Assembly (NCBI RefSeq): GCF_045679555.1
Contig: NC_092115.1
Location: forward strand, 39,426,228 to 39,490,227
Direction of reading: 5' to 3'
Length of the DNA: 64,000 nucleotides
From: Salvelinus alpinus
Taxonomy: Eukaryota; Chordata; Actinopteri; Salmoniformes; Salmonidae
The position numbers and the translations under genes were made by a program. This document shows positions 40,995 through 53,400 of this stretch, one piece after another (the first letter of the stretch is position 1; every line of letters starts with the position of its first letter). A model generated the notes under the pieces. The model had not been told where the DNA came from. It ran no database searches and was given only the letters and a program-made list of their open reading frames with translations.

Positions 40995-41352
40995 TGTCAC
41001 GCCCTGGCCATAGAGAGTTTTTTATTCTCTATTTTGGTTAGGCCAGGGTGTGACTAGGGTGGGCATTCTAGTTTCTTTATTTCTATGTTTTCTAGTTCTT
41101 TGTTTTTGGCTGAGTGTGGTTCCCAATCAGAGGCAGCTGTCTATCGTTGTCTCTGATTGGGAATCATACTTAGGCAGTCCTTTTTCCGTCCTTCAGTGTG
41201 GGATCTTGTCTTTGTTTTGAGTGCATGTAGTTTGCACGACGAAGCTGTTCGGGCGTTGTATTGTTTATTGTTTTTTGGTGTACATTTCAATTAAAGAAGA
41301 ATGTACGCCTACCACGCTGCACCTTGGTCTCATTCCGACGACAAACGTTACA
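40995..41352 (+). mobile_element. Solo LTR, TG...CA with 5-bp duplication CAGTC
   Basis: Starts TGTCACGCCCTGG, ends ACAAACGTTACA, flanked by perfect CAGTC copies (40990-40994 and 41353-41357). About 358 bp, with a TTCAATTAAAG polyadenylation-like motif and no ORF; the partner LTR and internal region are absent. Confidence 0.75.
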
Positions 41353-41430
41353 CAGTCCACCTTCAAATCACTAGTTTACTTGGGATTGTTTCATTACGCA
41401 ATGTAGCCTACTATCTATAACAGTAGCCTA

Positions 41431-43950
41431 CAGTACCTTGCAAAAGTATTCATCCCCCTTGGTGTTTGTCCTATTTTGTTGCATTACAACCTGTAATTTA
41501 AATTTTAAATAGACTTTTATATGGATTTCATGTAATGGACATACACAAAACAGTTCAAATTGGTGATGTGAAATGAAAAAAATAACTTGTTTTAAAATAA
41601 TCTACAATTTTTTTAAAGGACAAGCGGTGCGTGCATATGTATTCACCCCCTTTGCTATGAAGCCCATAAATAAGATCTGGTGCAAACAATTACCTTCATC
41701 AAATGATTGCCTCGCCTGGTTCACCAACTACTTCTCTGATAGAGTTCAGTGTGTACAACTCTCCTTCCGTGGCCTCCAATTGCTCTTAAATACAAGTAAA
41801 ACTAAATGCATGCTCTTCAACCGATCGCTGCCTGCACCTGCCCGCCTGTCCAACATCACTACTCTGGATGGCTCTGACTTAAAATATGTGGACAACTACA
41901 AATACCTAGGTGTCTGGTTAGACTGTAAACTCTCCTTCCAGACTCACATCAAACATCTCCAATCCAAAGTTAAATCTAGAATTGGCTTCCTATTCCGCCA
42001 CAAAGCATCCTTCACTCATGCTGCCAAACATACCCTTGTAAAACTGACCATCTTACCAATCCTCGACTTCGGTGATGTCATTTACAAAATAGCCTCCAAT
42101 ACTCTACTCAATAAATTGGATGCAGTCTATCACAGTGCCATCCGTTTTGTCACCAAAGCCCCATATACTACCCACCACTGCGACCTGTACACTCTCGTTG
42201 GCTGGCCCTCGCTTCATACTCGTCGCCAAACCCACTGGCTCCAGGTCATCTACAAGACCCTGCTAGGTAAAGTCCCCCCTTATCTCAGCTCGCTGGTCAC
42301 CATAGCAGCACCCACCTGTAGCACGCGCTCCAGCAAGTATATCTCTCTGGTCACTCCCAAAACCAACTCTTCCTTTGGCCGCCTCTCCTTCCAGTTCTCT
42401 GCTGCCAATGACTGGAACGAACAACAAAAATCTCTGAAACTGGAAACACTTATCTCCCCCACTAGCTTTAAGCACCAGCTGTCAGATCAGCTCATAGATT
42501 ACTGCACCTGTACATAGCCCATCTATAATTTAGCCCAAACAACTACCTCTTTCCCTACTGTATTTATTTATTTATTTTGCTCCTTTGCACCCCATTATTT
42601 CTATCTCTACTTTGCACATTCTTCCACTGCAAATCAACCATTCCAGTGTTTTACTTACTATATTGTATTTACTTTGCCACCATGGCCTTTTTTTGCCTTT
42701 ACCTCCCTTATCTCACCTCACTTGCTCACATTGTATATAGACTTATTCATCTACTGTATTATTGACTGTATGTTTGTTTTACTCCATGTGTAACTCTGTG
42801 TTGTTGTATGTGTCGAACTGCTTTGCTTTATCTTGGCCAGGTCGCAATTGTAAATGAGAACATGTTCTCAACTTGCCTACCTGGTTAAATAAAGGTGAAA
42901 TAAATAAAATAAAACATACATCACATAATTACTTAAAGAAAGTCCACCTGTGTGCAATCTAAGTGTGACATGATCTGTCACATGATCTCAGTACTTATAC
43001 ACCTGTTCTGAAAGAGTCTGCAACACCACTAAGCAAGTGGCACCACCAAGCAAGCGGCACCATGAATACCAAGGAGTTCTCCAAACAGGTCAAGGACAAA
43101 GTTGTGGAGAAGTACAGATCAGGGATGGGTTATAAAAAAATATCTGAAAGTGTGAACATCCCACGAAGCACCATTAAATCCATTATTAAAAATGGAAAGA
43201 CTATGGCACCACAACAAACCTGCCAAGAGAGGGCCACCCACCAAAACTCACAGACCAGGCAAGGAGGGCATTAATCAGAGATACAACATAGAGACTAAAG
43301 ATAACCCTGAAGGAGCTGCAAAGTGGAGATTGGAGTATCTGTCCTTAGGACCACTTTAAGCCGTACACTCCACAGAGCTGGGCTTTACGGGAGAGTGGCC
43401 AGAAAAAAGCATTGCTTAAAGAAGAGAATAAGCAAACACGTTTGGTGTTCGCCAAAAGGCATGTGGGAGACTCCCCAAACATATGGAAGAAGGTACTCTG
43501 GTCAGATGAGACTAAAATGTAGCTTTTTGGCCATCAAGGAAAACGCTATGTCTGGCGCAAACCCCTCACCACTCATCACCCTGAGAACAACATCCCCACA
43601 GTGAAGCATGGTGGTGGCAGCATCATGCTGTGGGATGTTTTTCATCGGCAGGGACTGGGAAACTGGTCAGAATTGATGGAATGATAGATGGAGCTAAATA
43701 TAGGGAATTTCTTGAGGGAAACCTGTTTCAGTCTTCCAAAGATTTGAGACTGGGACAGAGGTTCACCTTCCAGCAGGACAATGACCCAAAGCATACTGCT
43801 AAAGTAACTCAAGTGGTTTAAGGAGAAACATTTGAATGTCTTGGAATGGCCTAGTCAAAGCCCAGACCTCAATCCAATTGAGAATCTGTGGTATGATTTA
43901 AAGATTGCTGTACACCAGCGGAACCCACCCAACTTGAAGGAGCTGGAGCA
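41431..43950 (+). mobile_element. Tc1-like element, split by a LINE and 3' truncated
   Basis: Left end CAGTACCTTGCAAAAGTATT next to TA. After the LINE it continues with transposase MNTKEFSKQVKDKVVEKYRS at 43062, broken frames [13 protein letters not shown] (near 43380) and [18 protein letters not shown] (near 43755), and [20 protein letters not shown] near 43850. The end of the element is replaced by another Tc1 at about 43951. Confidence 0.85.
41698..42918 (+). mobile_element. L2-like LINE copy (RSg-1 type), internally deleted
   Basis: Starts mid-RT (NDCLAWFTNYFSDRVQCV) and jumps directly to LSFRGLQLLLNTSKTKCMLF, losing the RT core that the copy at 14200-14370 keeps. The ORF then runs intact to 42517 (SDQLIDYCTCT, stop). 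The tail CTACCTGGTTAAATAAAGGT ends near 42910. Closely related to the LINE at 13849-15003. Confidence 0.87.
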
Positions 43951-45195
43951 GTTTTTCTGTGTTGGCTGTTTTTCCTTCACTCTGCGGTCCAACTCATCCC
44001 AAAACAACTCAATTGGGTTGAGGTCGGGTGATTGTGGAGGCCAGGTCATCTGATGCAGCACTCCATCATTCTCCTTCTTGGTCAAATAGCCATTACACAG
44101 CCTGGAGGTGTGTTTTGGGTCATTGTCCTGTTGAAAAACAAATGATAGTCCCAATAAGCACAAACCAGATGGGATGGCGTATTGCTGCAGAATGCTGTGG
44201 TAGCCATGCTGGTTAAGTGTGCATTGAATTCTAAATAAATCACAGATAGTGTTACCAGCAAAGCATCCCCACACCATCACATCTCCTCTTCCATGCTTCA
44301 CGGTGGGAACCACACATGCAGAGTTCATCTGTTCACCTACTCTTCGTCTCACAAAGACACGGCTGTTGGAACCAAAAATCTCAAATTTGGACTCAACAGA
44401 CAAAAGGACAGATTTCCACCGGTATAATGTCAATTGTTCATGTTTCTTGGCCAAGTAATTCTCTTCTTTATTGGTGTCTTTTAATAGTGGTTTCTTTGCA
44501 ACAATTTGACCATGAAGGCCTGATTCACACAGTCTCCTTTGAACAGTTGATGTTGAGATTTGTCTGTTACTTGAACTCTGTAAAGCATTTTTTGGGGCTG
44601 CAATTTGATGCTGGTAACTCTAATGAACTTATCCTCTGCAGCAGAGGTAACTCTGGGTCTTCCTTTCCTGTGGCGGTCCTCATGAGAGCCAGTTTCATCA
44701 TAGCTCTTGATGGTTTTTGCGACTGCACTTGAAGAAACTTTCAAAGTTCTTGAAATTTTCCATATTTAGTGACCTTTATGTCTTAAAGTAATGATGGACT
44801 GTCATTTCTCTTTGCTTATTTGAGCTGTTCTTGCCATAACATGGACTTGGTCTTTTACCAATAAAGGCTATCTTCTGTATACACCTCTACCTTGTCACAA
44901 CACAACTGATTGGCTCAAATGCATTAAGAAGGCATTAAGAAGGAAGGAAATTAACTTTTAAGAAGGCACACCTGTTAATTGAAATGCATTCCAGGTGACT
45001 ACCTGATGGACCTGGTTGAGAGAATGCCAAGAGTGTGCAAAGTTGTCATCAAGGCAGAGGGTGGCTACTTTGAAGAATCTCAAATATAAAATATATTGTT
45101 TAACACTTTCTTGGTTACTACTTATTTCATAGTTTTGATGTCTTCACTAATATTCTACAATGTAGAAAATAGTAAAATAAAGAAAAACCCTTAAT
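43951..45195 (-). mobile_element. Tc1-like element, both ends truncated
   Basis: Minus-strand transposase: start region at about 44836 (MARTAQISKEK then a stop), [20 protein letters not shown], and 44454-43960 [20 protein letters not shown] with [12 protein letters not shown] and [20 protein letters not shown]. Same family as 58630-60201, but both terminal inverted repeats are lost. Confidence 0.85.
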
Positions 45196-45549
45196 AAATC
45201 TGCATACAAACATGGTCTAGTTTTTGTTTTCTTGAGTAAGGCAGCTCCAAAATGCAGGTGTTTCAGCGTAGCTCAATGTTTTCTGTGGTGGTGGGGCAGC
45301 CAGTGGAAAATACAGAGCATTGGGGTTGGTAATGTTCTCTAGCTGCTTCGTGATTGGCTCAGTGTTTGGAAAGAATTAGTGACTAACTGCAAGTGTTGCA
45401 AATCAATCACTAGCCTGCTATTCAGTGGACTGGGTGTGTGGTTCAAGTCTGGGTTTAAGGGTCTCTTTTCCAAGCTTAAAAGGATAAACATTTACATGCC
45501 ATGGGCCAGAAAAGGTTGAATACATTGTCCATGCTGTCAATCCAGCATG

Positions 45550-45790
45550 ACTTCTGCCGTGTTCAAAACAACTAGAAACTCGGAACTGGGAAATCTCAGA
45601 CTTCAGTGAGTTCAAGAAAGCTGGGAACTGGAAAATAGCTGACTGGGAAAATACGTTTTGAATGGTTATCCAACTCGGAATTCCAAGACGGGAACTCAGG
45701 CCTCTTTCTAGAGCTCCGATCTGAAGATCACTGACGTGATGATTTGACCTTGTTTTTTTCAGAGTTCCCAGTTGTCTTGAAAGCACCATA
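45550..45790. repeat. Inverted-repeat interspersed element
   Basis: Ends GTGTTCAAAACAACTAGAAA and TTCCCAGTTGTCTTGAAAGC are imperfect inverted repeats around TCGGAACTGGGAA-type motifs; a non-coding MITE-like salmonid repeat. 45196-45549 shows nothing recognisable. Confidence 0.55.
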
Positions 45791-46510
45791 AATCCAGAGA
45801 ATGCCAGAGAATATTTTACCACAAGAAGGACCACCGTGCCACCTTCCTGTTCAAGTGAGCACAGCACAACAAGGTGAGTCCAAAAATGTATTGTATGCTG
45901 CTGCATAAATTATTTAATATGCCAGGGAGATATGTATACTGTAGCTAAGAAAGTAACACTAACTGTATGTTGTGTAGTAAGCTGTTAGTAGCCCATGTGC
46001 CTCACCCTAATAATTTGATATTTTTCCCACTCATAACTTAGCCTATAGCCTGTTTTAGAGAAATGCAATCATTGAATATTGAAAGAGCTTTCATTGTCTG
46101 CTTATATGCCCTCTTTATTTATCCTACGGTTCTGACTTGGTGTACTGGGAGAATACTGTAAGAACAGCCCATGTTCTGAATTCTGTCGCTGTACATTTCA
46201 AAAGTGCTGAACAAATAGTTATATTGATTACGTCCGTCCTAGCTCGCTCGTTGTCTTAATCGAAATGACAGATTGCCTCTTATCCACTCGTCGTTCCCTT
46301 ATGCCATAGTTTGTACATCTCAATTACCAGTAGAAACCACATTTGTTTAAGCAAGTCAGCCATATCAGCTATGTTTTTTAAAAGGGCAGTAAATGAGGCT
46401 GAATGAACTGTTTCAGTGTCACCGTTACAGTGCAATTATGTATTGTTTAGTGTTGTGGCTTTGATGGCATGCATCTAAAAAAAATTGTTGAGTTTTTCCC
46501 ATCAAGATTT

Positions 46511-46638
46511 ACAATAAAGTGGTGATCCTAACTGACCTAAAACAGGGAATTTTTACTAGGATTAAATGTCAGGAATTGTGAAAAACTGGGTTTAAATGTG
46601 TTTGGCTAAGGTGTATGTAACTCTCCGACTTCAACTGT
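46511..46638 (+). mobile_element. Tc1-like right-end fragment
   Basis: CAATAAAGTGGTGATCCTAA to CTCTCCGACTTCAACTG, the same right end as 5818-6704, with no coding part. Confidence 0.85.
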
Positions 46639-46639
46639 A

Positions 46640-49092
46640 CATATAACTAGGAATAAAGTGACTAGGCAACAGGATAGATAAACAGTAGCAGCAGCATATG
46701 TGATGAGTCAAAAAAAGTTGGTGCAAAAACGGTCAATGGAGATAGTTAAAGAGTTACCCAAACAGCTACCGGCACTAACTATTTAGCAGACTTATGGCTT
46801 GGGGGTAGAATCTGTTGGTTCCACACTCAGCAGAGAGAACAGTCTAGTACTTGTTAATGAACAATGCACTGTAATTACTACATTAATTCACAAATTATGT
46901 GATTTGTTTTTACAACCTAGATTCAACAAATGATCGACGCAGGTTCATATTTTTGTACATAATTGTTCTTTATTGTTTTTTTCCCCCATTGTCAATAAAA
47001 AGGTCAAGGTTCAGTCCCATTAGTTAACATCATTACATATTTTCAATTTCAAAAAAAGAAAAGATAAAATTACAAATCATAACAAACATAGAATAGGTAA
47101 GTACAATATCCATGTATAAACCACTCCCACATGTTCTAACCCCACCCAGCATTTTCCCTATCCAAACTCTAGCACAAAACTCAAATCAATACTTTAGTTT
47201 CAGTAATAAAAAACAATCAATACCCCGGTTTAAAAAGCAGTATATAGTGCAATGCCTTGAGCTCTACTTTGACCTCTGGCATCACACACAAAGTTATATT
47301 CCCCACCCAAACATTTGCCCAGCAAAACACAAATAATAGACATGCATACAGTCGTCAAGGTATCGCTACCTCACTTTCATTATCACAAGGTCAAGAGAGA
47401 CTATTCTCTATTCAGTCTCAAGTCTCAATGAACCACGGTATGAATTATTCCCCCTTATATTCAGACACCTTCTTTGCAAGAACCACCTAGGGTACAATAA
47501 TGAAAACCGGAACAGATCTAGTCTCATCCTAGAACCCTGGCAAGTCTAGAACCCCGGTGAGCCTAGAACCCTGGCAAAGGAGGCTGAGGAACTTCCACCA
47601 CCTTAGGTTGGGTGACACACAGCATACAGTGAAAATGGAATAGATCCTTGTTCAAAATGATCATGGAAAAACAGCCCACCTACAAAGTGCCACTTTCACC
47701 CAGGATGACTGTAGTGTTGTTCAGCATACACTAGCCTTTGTCCCTTCAATAGAGAGGTACTATTATAGACAGTAACTGCAGTATTCTATGACTAGATCAT
47801 TCCTAGAGTCCTTGCTTCAGGTCTTTCTGGGGGGGGGGGTCAGTTAGTCAACAATACTAAAATAGACACATATGTACATATTATATTTAACTACACTTTG
47901 GATGCTTTGTACAATAGTCCTGAACTTAAGACCTGCTTATCATGCTTGCTTGTGCCGTCTGGTTGCTTGTGGACTGATGTGGTGGAACCTGCACCACACT
48001 AACAGTGAGAAGCTCGTTTACGGCTTGGATCAGACGTGAATAATTCGGTCACCATAGAAGAGCTCCTATACACCACAGATATCACACCATCAGTTCATGA
48101 AACTGGCATTCATGCTGGCTCCATCCATGTTATGGAACCTATTTACGATTCGACGTGTCAAACAGAGTTTGCGTAATGGCTCGACTCAATCCGTAGTGCT
48201 GGAGACCCGCGTTACAGCGCGATAGAAACGTCCAAGTAATGTTCCTGCGCTTGCGGAGACCGCATTCCCGGTAAACGCTGCATGTCGGCTCAAATCGGGA
48301 AATGACCTTCACATTTCAGCCGCGCTACAGCGCTGCACCTCGGTGATAAGGCTTGAATCAAGCCCCAACTCTGTGTCTATCTGTGGCTCTGCACTATAAA
48401 ATGTTATTACTTTGAGAGAAAATGCATGAGCAAAGATTGAGGATAAGTGTGAATTAAGGAATGTGTAATCCTTTCAAAATCTCAGAAAGTCAGTAAAAGT
48501 GCTATATTTATAAGACGCTATAACACAATTTCTTTACCATCAGGAATAGAAAAGGTCTGTCGTCCTGTGTTTGATACAGATAAGTAGCAGCAAACCGAAC
48601 AACCATTTCGTACATGTACGATGTAAAATAACATGTTACTTTGACAGAAAATGACAGTTTCGATGGCTTCGCGGACATCACCCACTGCAATTGGTCATCA
48701 GTCCTGCTCTCTCCATCCTCAAAACAGTAAACTGAACCATCTTCTCAAGAGCTACAGAGAAGACTGTTTCTAAAATGAAAACTAAAGAGATTTTCCAAAG
48801 ATCCCTCAAACCTGTTTTGTTGTATAGGCTTGATTGATCTTCATTCACATTTGCAATCTATCAAGACAGACAGAGAGGTCTCCTTACAAAAACAAACTTG
48901 GTATTTTTTTTGGCTAGTATTTTCTAGCCTGATTCCAGATGTGTTTGTGACTACAAATCTATGTTCATCTAAGTCTCCACTACCCGTAGACACATTGGAT
49001 AATATGGACGGGCAACAGTCAAACAAATAGTAAGATTAATACTGCAGTACATCTTCATTCCTTGCACTCACTCAGTTATCATAACCTTAAAA
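46640..49092. other. Non-coding; possible long abhd17a 3' UTR on the minus strand
   Basis: No transposon is recognised in 47000-49092 and no coding gene is seen. A minus-strand AATAAA at 46974-46969 could end a very long abhd17a transcript, but there is no direct evidence. Confidence 0.3.
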
Positions 49093-49183
49093 CTAAGAAG
49101 TTAAAACACAAATTCACAGGAGAGAAGACTTCCTCATAACATGAGAAAGTCTTCTCTCCTGCGAGTCTGTTTTAACTTCGTAG
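49093..49183. other. Long imperfect hairpin
   Basis: Outer arms GAAGTTAAAACA / TGTTTTAACTTC. Inner arms AGGAGAGAAGACTT / AAGTCTTCTCTCCT continue through one mismatch to CTCAT-AAC-ATGAG. About 91 nt in all. Confidence 0.6.
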
Positions 49184-49429
49184 CAAGCGGACAGAAAATA
49201 ACTGCCATTTCAGAAATTATTATTTCTCAAATGACTCTCAAAAAGGCCAGTTCTCCCCCTCTGGGTTGGTGACAGCAAACCAGAGAGGGAGATGTCTCTT
49301 TTAAGAGCGACGGGGAGAAATACAAACAAAAGCAGACAGACAGCTGTCCACTGTAGACACAGGGAGGAGTGATGTCAACTCAGGTCCGTACAGATAGCAT
49401 CTTCAACTCTTGAGTTGTACATACATACA

Positions 49430-49935
49430 TTCAATGTAACTGTCAAAAGAAAGGAAACACTTTAGGAAATGAGGGATACAAAGTATTTTGAAAGCAGGTG
49501 CTTCCACACAGGTGTGGTTCCTGAGTTAATTAAGCAATTTAACATCCCATCGTGCTTAGAGTTGTATAAAAATGCCCAGTTGCCCATTATTTTGGCTAAC
49601 ATAGCAAGAAGAGATCTCAGTGACTTTGAAAGAGGGGTCTCAAAGAAGCATAGTTTTTTAAATGTAACTAGGCAAGTCAGTTAAGAACAAATCCTTATTT
49701 ACAATGACGGCCTATCAAAAGATAAAAGGGCTCCTGCGGGGACGGGGGCTGGGATAAAAATAAATATTATTATATTGAACAAAACACATTTAAAAAGGGG
49801 TTGTGGTTGTGTGTTCCAGACACTTGTAGAATCTCGGCCAAGGCCCATTGAAGCTGTTCTGGCGGCTCGTGGTGGCCCAAGCCCTAATAAGACACGTTGT
49901 TGATGTTTCCTTTATTTCGTCAGTTACTTGTATGT
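49430..49935. mobile_element. Tc1-like remnant with inserted SINE-tail-like piece
   Basis: Ends GTCAAAAGAAAGGAAACACT and GTTTCCTTTATTTCGTCAGT are inverted. The interior keeps a NIARRDLSDFERGVSKKHS-like piece and GAAGCTGTTCTGGCGGCTCG. 49655-49725 is an inverted SINE-tail-like segment (CTAGGCAAGTCAGTTAAGAA). Confidence 0.7.
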
Positions 49936-50204
49936 ACACAGAGAAGACAGTTTGTAGGTGCGCACACATATTCAGCCTCAGGAAGTCTCAAGGAACACGT
50001 ACCCAAAGTCGGACAGTCGTGTCCATATCAAGAGGTCATTCATTTCCACGAGTCAACACACATACTCTCAACGCACTCACAGATTTACAGCATACTGGAT
50101 GCTCCTCTTCAGGTACTGTAGGTTGATGACTTTGTACAGCTCCTTACAGACACACACACAGAGCTAAAACACACACAGACACACACACACCCTCTCCTCC
50201 TCTC

Positions 50205-50430
50205 TCAGGCGTGTGCTGCAGCCAGGTCTTGGTTGATGAAGCGTCGTAGTCTCTCCAGGTATTGGCTGTAGAGCTCTATGTCGTTGTGTCCCGCCCCCTC
50301 CACCCAAAGTGGCTCCACGGCCTTGGGACAGCGCTCAAACAGAGCCAGGCCGTGGGAGAAGTCGATCACCTCGTCCTCCGTCCCGTGGATGATCAGCACC
50401 GGGGATGGGATCTTAGACACCTTCTCTATG
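50205..50430 (-). CDS. abhd17a: abhd17a exon 4, catalytic Asp and His, stop
   Basis: [27 protein letters not shown] and [20 protein letters not shown], ending DLAAAHA and TGA. Acceptor TTGCAG. Confidence 0.93.
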
Positions 50431-53400
50431 CTGCAATACATCGGTTATAATCAGTTAGTAAGCAGTCTACGAGACCTTGTCCTTGTTTCTGCGATTGCAT
50501 TTGTGTATGATTGTTTTGTAATGTGGATTTTGGGTGAGGAGTCCAAATATCTATTTAATCCAAAAGACGTGTGCCTTCATGACAATTTATTTTGTTCTGG
50601 ATCTAAATTAAGCATTCTAATAGTTTTTTTGTGTGCATGTGTGTCTTACTTGGGGAAGGCATCAAAGCAGTAGGTCTTCTTGGTGTCAGGGAAGGCCACC
50701 CTCATGCCAGAGGTGAGAGGGGAGTGGAGCACCACAGCAGCACACTCAAACCTGGACGCCAGGTCCACCGTGGGTACCGTGCCAATACTCTGCCCATACA
50801 GGATGATGTTCTCTGGGCTGATGCCATACCTGACACACACACGCACAGAGAGAGAGAAATGAGTAAACAAATACAGAGAGAACCAAAATAGGTCTACTTG
50901 TTTTTCCAACAAGCTCTCACAGTCTGACATCGGAATTAGACGTTCATCCATGTTTTTTAAACGTCAGGGTTAAGGTTAGGCATTAACTCCAAATGGTTAA
51001 GGTAAGGGTTAAGGTAGGTTTTAACAAGATTCTATCGCTGGATTCGAACTTGCAACATTTGGAATCAAATGCAGATGCTTACGCCCATCCGCTATCCCCT
51101 TCCTCAATGCTCAAGCAAAACCTACTTGAAGTGGCCAGTTTCCAAGTCATCTCTTAACATCCTCAGACATGGATGGATTTCGAATACTGACCTGTATCAC
51201 GGGTGACCTGGCTGTGGTATTCACAGTGCTTGCTAAGGCTGTCCCCGACAAAAATAATATTGGTTGACCGAGAGTCATCTGTTATTTCGACCAATCGGAT
51301 TGTTCGAAGAAAAATGTAAGTATATTTTTCCATATATAGACACATCCTATGTGTTTTAATCAAATCAACTATATGCTCGTCTGATGCTTTAAGCGCACTG
51401 CTTAATAAAATAATTAAGTCACACAGATGAATGAATAGAGGGAGTCCGACAGCAATTGATTTGATTGTGGCGGGCTCAGAAACTCAGATGACAAACTTGG
51501 ACAGGGGGAATGTATGGTTGCTCAGGAGGTAACGGGGAAGTCAGATGTGTACCAAACAAGTGCTGTTAGATTACAATACCATTTATGGACCGTTTAGAAC
51601 AATGTATACACTAAATAAATTAAAAACGTACCAGAGAGTCTGTTGTAAGGTTAATTTTGGGGGGAAAGCCTTTATTACAGCAAAGACTAAAAACAGACAC
51701 ATGCGTTCGTGAATGCAATCGCCGACATGGAACGATATATTTATTGTTTACACTTATTATTCAAAGGTCGCTTTGTCATTTTAATTTGAAACCTAAAAAA
51801 AAATATGCTCGATTGCATTTCAAATCATGAATGACTCGTATGCTGTGTGATGTCATGAACGAAAGAATGATTGACACAGTAGCCTACATAAGTATTGAAA
51901 TATGGGCCTGAGTAAGTTATGGTATTAAGCCTAAACAGGAAGCGCTCTTAGGTCTACACCTTGATGGTGGGTATACAAGGCTGCTCTAATAAGCCCACTA
52001 ATGATATTGACATCACTTAATATTATAATGATGATCATACTAGTAATAATAACAATAAGGTGATCAAGAAAATATCATTATAATAAATATTGTTTTTCTG
52101 GCAATTTGGAACAGTGTAAACAACGCTAAATAAATTAAGTAATGCCAGAGAGGCTGTTCTAATGAAAAAAAAGTGCAAAGCCTTTATTAGAGCATAGCAA
52201 AGACTAAAAACATACAAATTTGTGAAATTGTTTATCCGACATCTTGTGGTTGCGTGAGGCTCGGTGCTCACGGGATCAGTAGGCTATTAAAACAAACACT
52301 CAAACAGGCAACAGAAGCAGGATCTGTCTTACTTCTGTAGATATGGATGGTTTATAAAGCCAGGCACATTTAACAGTTAGGCTGTTGATTACAGACCTAA
52401 TTTAGTTGGGGTTTCCTCTCTCCTCACTGTTCTTAGACAATTAAGTCAAGGGCTGTTTTCTCTTCTCACTCCATTGCTGCCTCCGCCACATTGTTCTCAA
52501 CACCAATATGCTGGGTAACTTCGCTATTATCCGCATAGCAACATGGTCTAGGAAAAGGCGCCAATTCGACAGCGCACTGATGTTTCAGAACAGCGGACAG
52601 CGACCGCTACCCAACGTGGAAGAAAGCGCATTTGTAATAAAATTATATCATTTTTTTGTGTTGCACCATTGTTCTTACGTAATATAACCATATACAACTT
52701 CAGTAGCACGTCTTAGAGTGATGGACTGTGCCATCCCCACGGCCTCCACAATGGATTAGTCCACTCAGGCAGACGAGAATTAGACAGTTGTCTTATTCAC
52801 CATGAAAAAAAGTGTTTCTTTTTGCTACTGCTCGACGAAAGAAATCTCAAATCTCAGACCAACAGCCTATCGACCAAACAATCGACAAAATGGGGTCAGC
52901 CCTAGTGTGTACAGCCTCAGCCCAGCACTATATAAGGAAGTTTCACACAATTTTGAGCTACAGTTTGATTCAGAGTTTGATTATTTGTTACATTGCATTT
53001 TTTGCTTCCCATTTGGTCCAGTTCATTTCACATTGCCAAATTCAAAAAAAAAAATCCTAAACAAAACCATATGTCCATGCAAGTCATTTGTTTATTTGAC
53101 AAAAACGCTCACGTTAAATCCATCTACAGTACCTTCGGAAATTATTCAGACCACTTGACTTTTTCCACATTGTTAGGTTACAGCCTTATTCTAAAATTGA
53201 TTACATCTTACATTTTTTCTCATCAATCTACACACAATACCCCATAATGACAAACCAGAAAACAGGTTGTAGAAAAAAACTAATATCAATATTACTCAGT
53301 ACTTTGTTGAACCACCTTTGGCAGTGATTACAGCCTCGAGTCTTAGGTATGACGCGATAAGCTTGGCACACCTGTATTTGGGGAGTTTCACCCATTCTTC

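Noticed and set aside
41573-42517. Independent 314-codon gene
   Set aside because: The first third is Tc1 and the rest is LINE ORF2 C-terminus; a chance fusion of two transposons.
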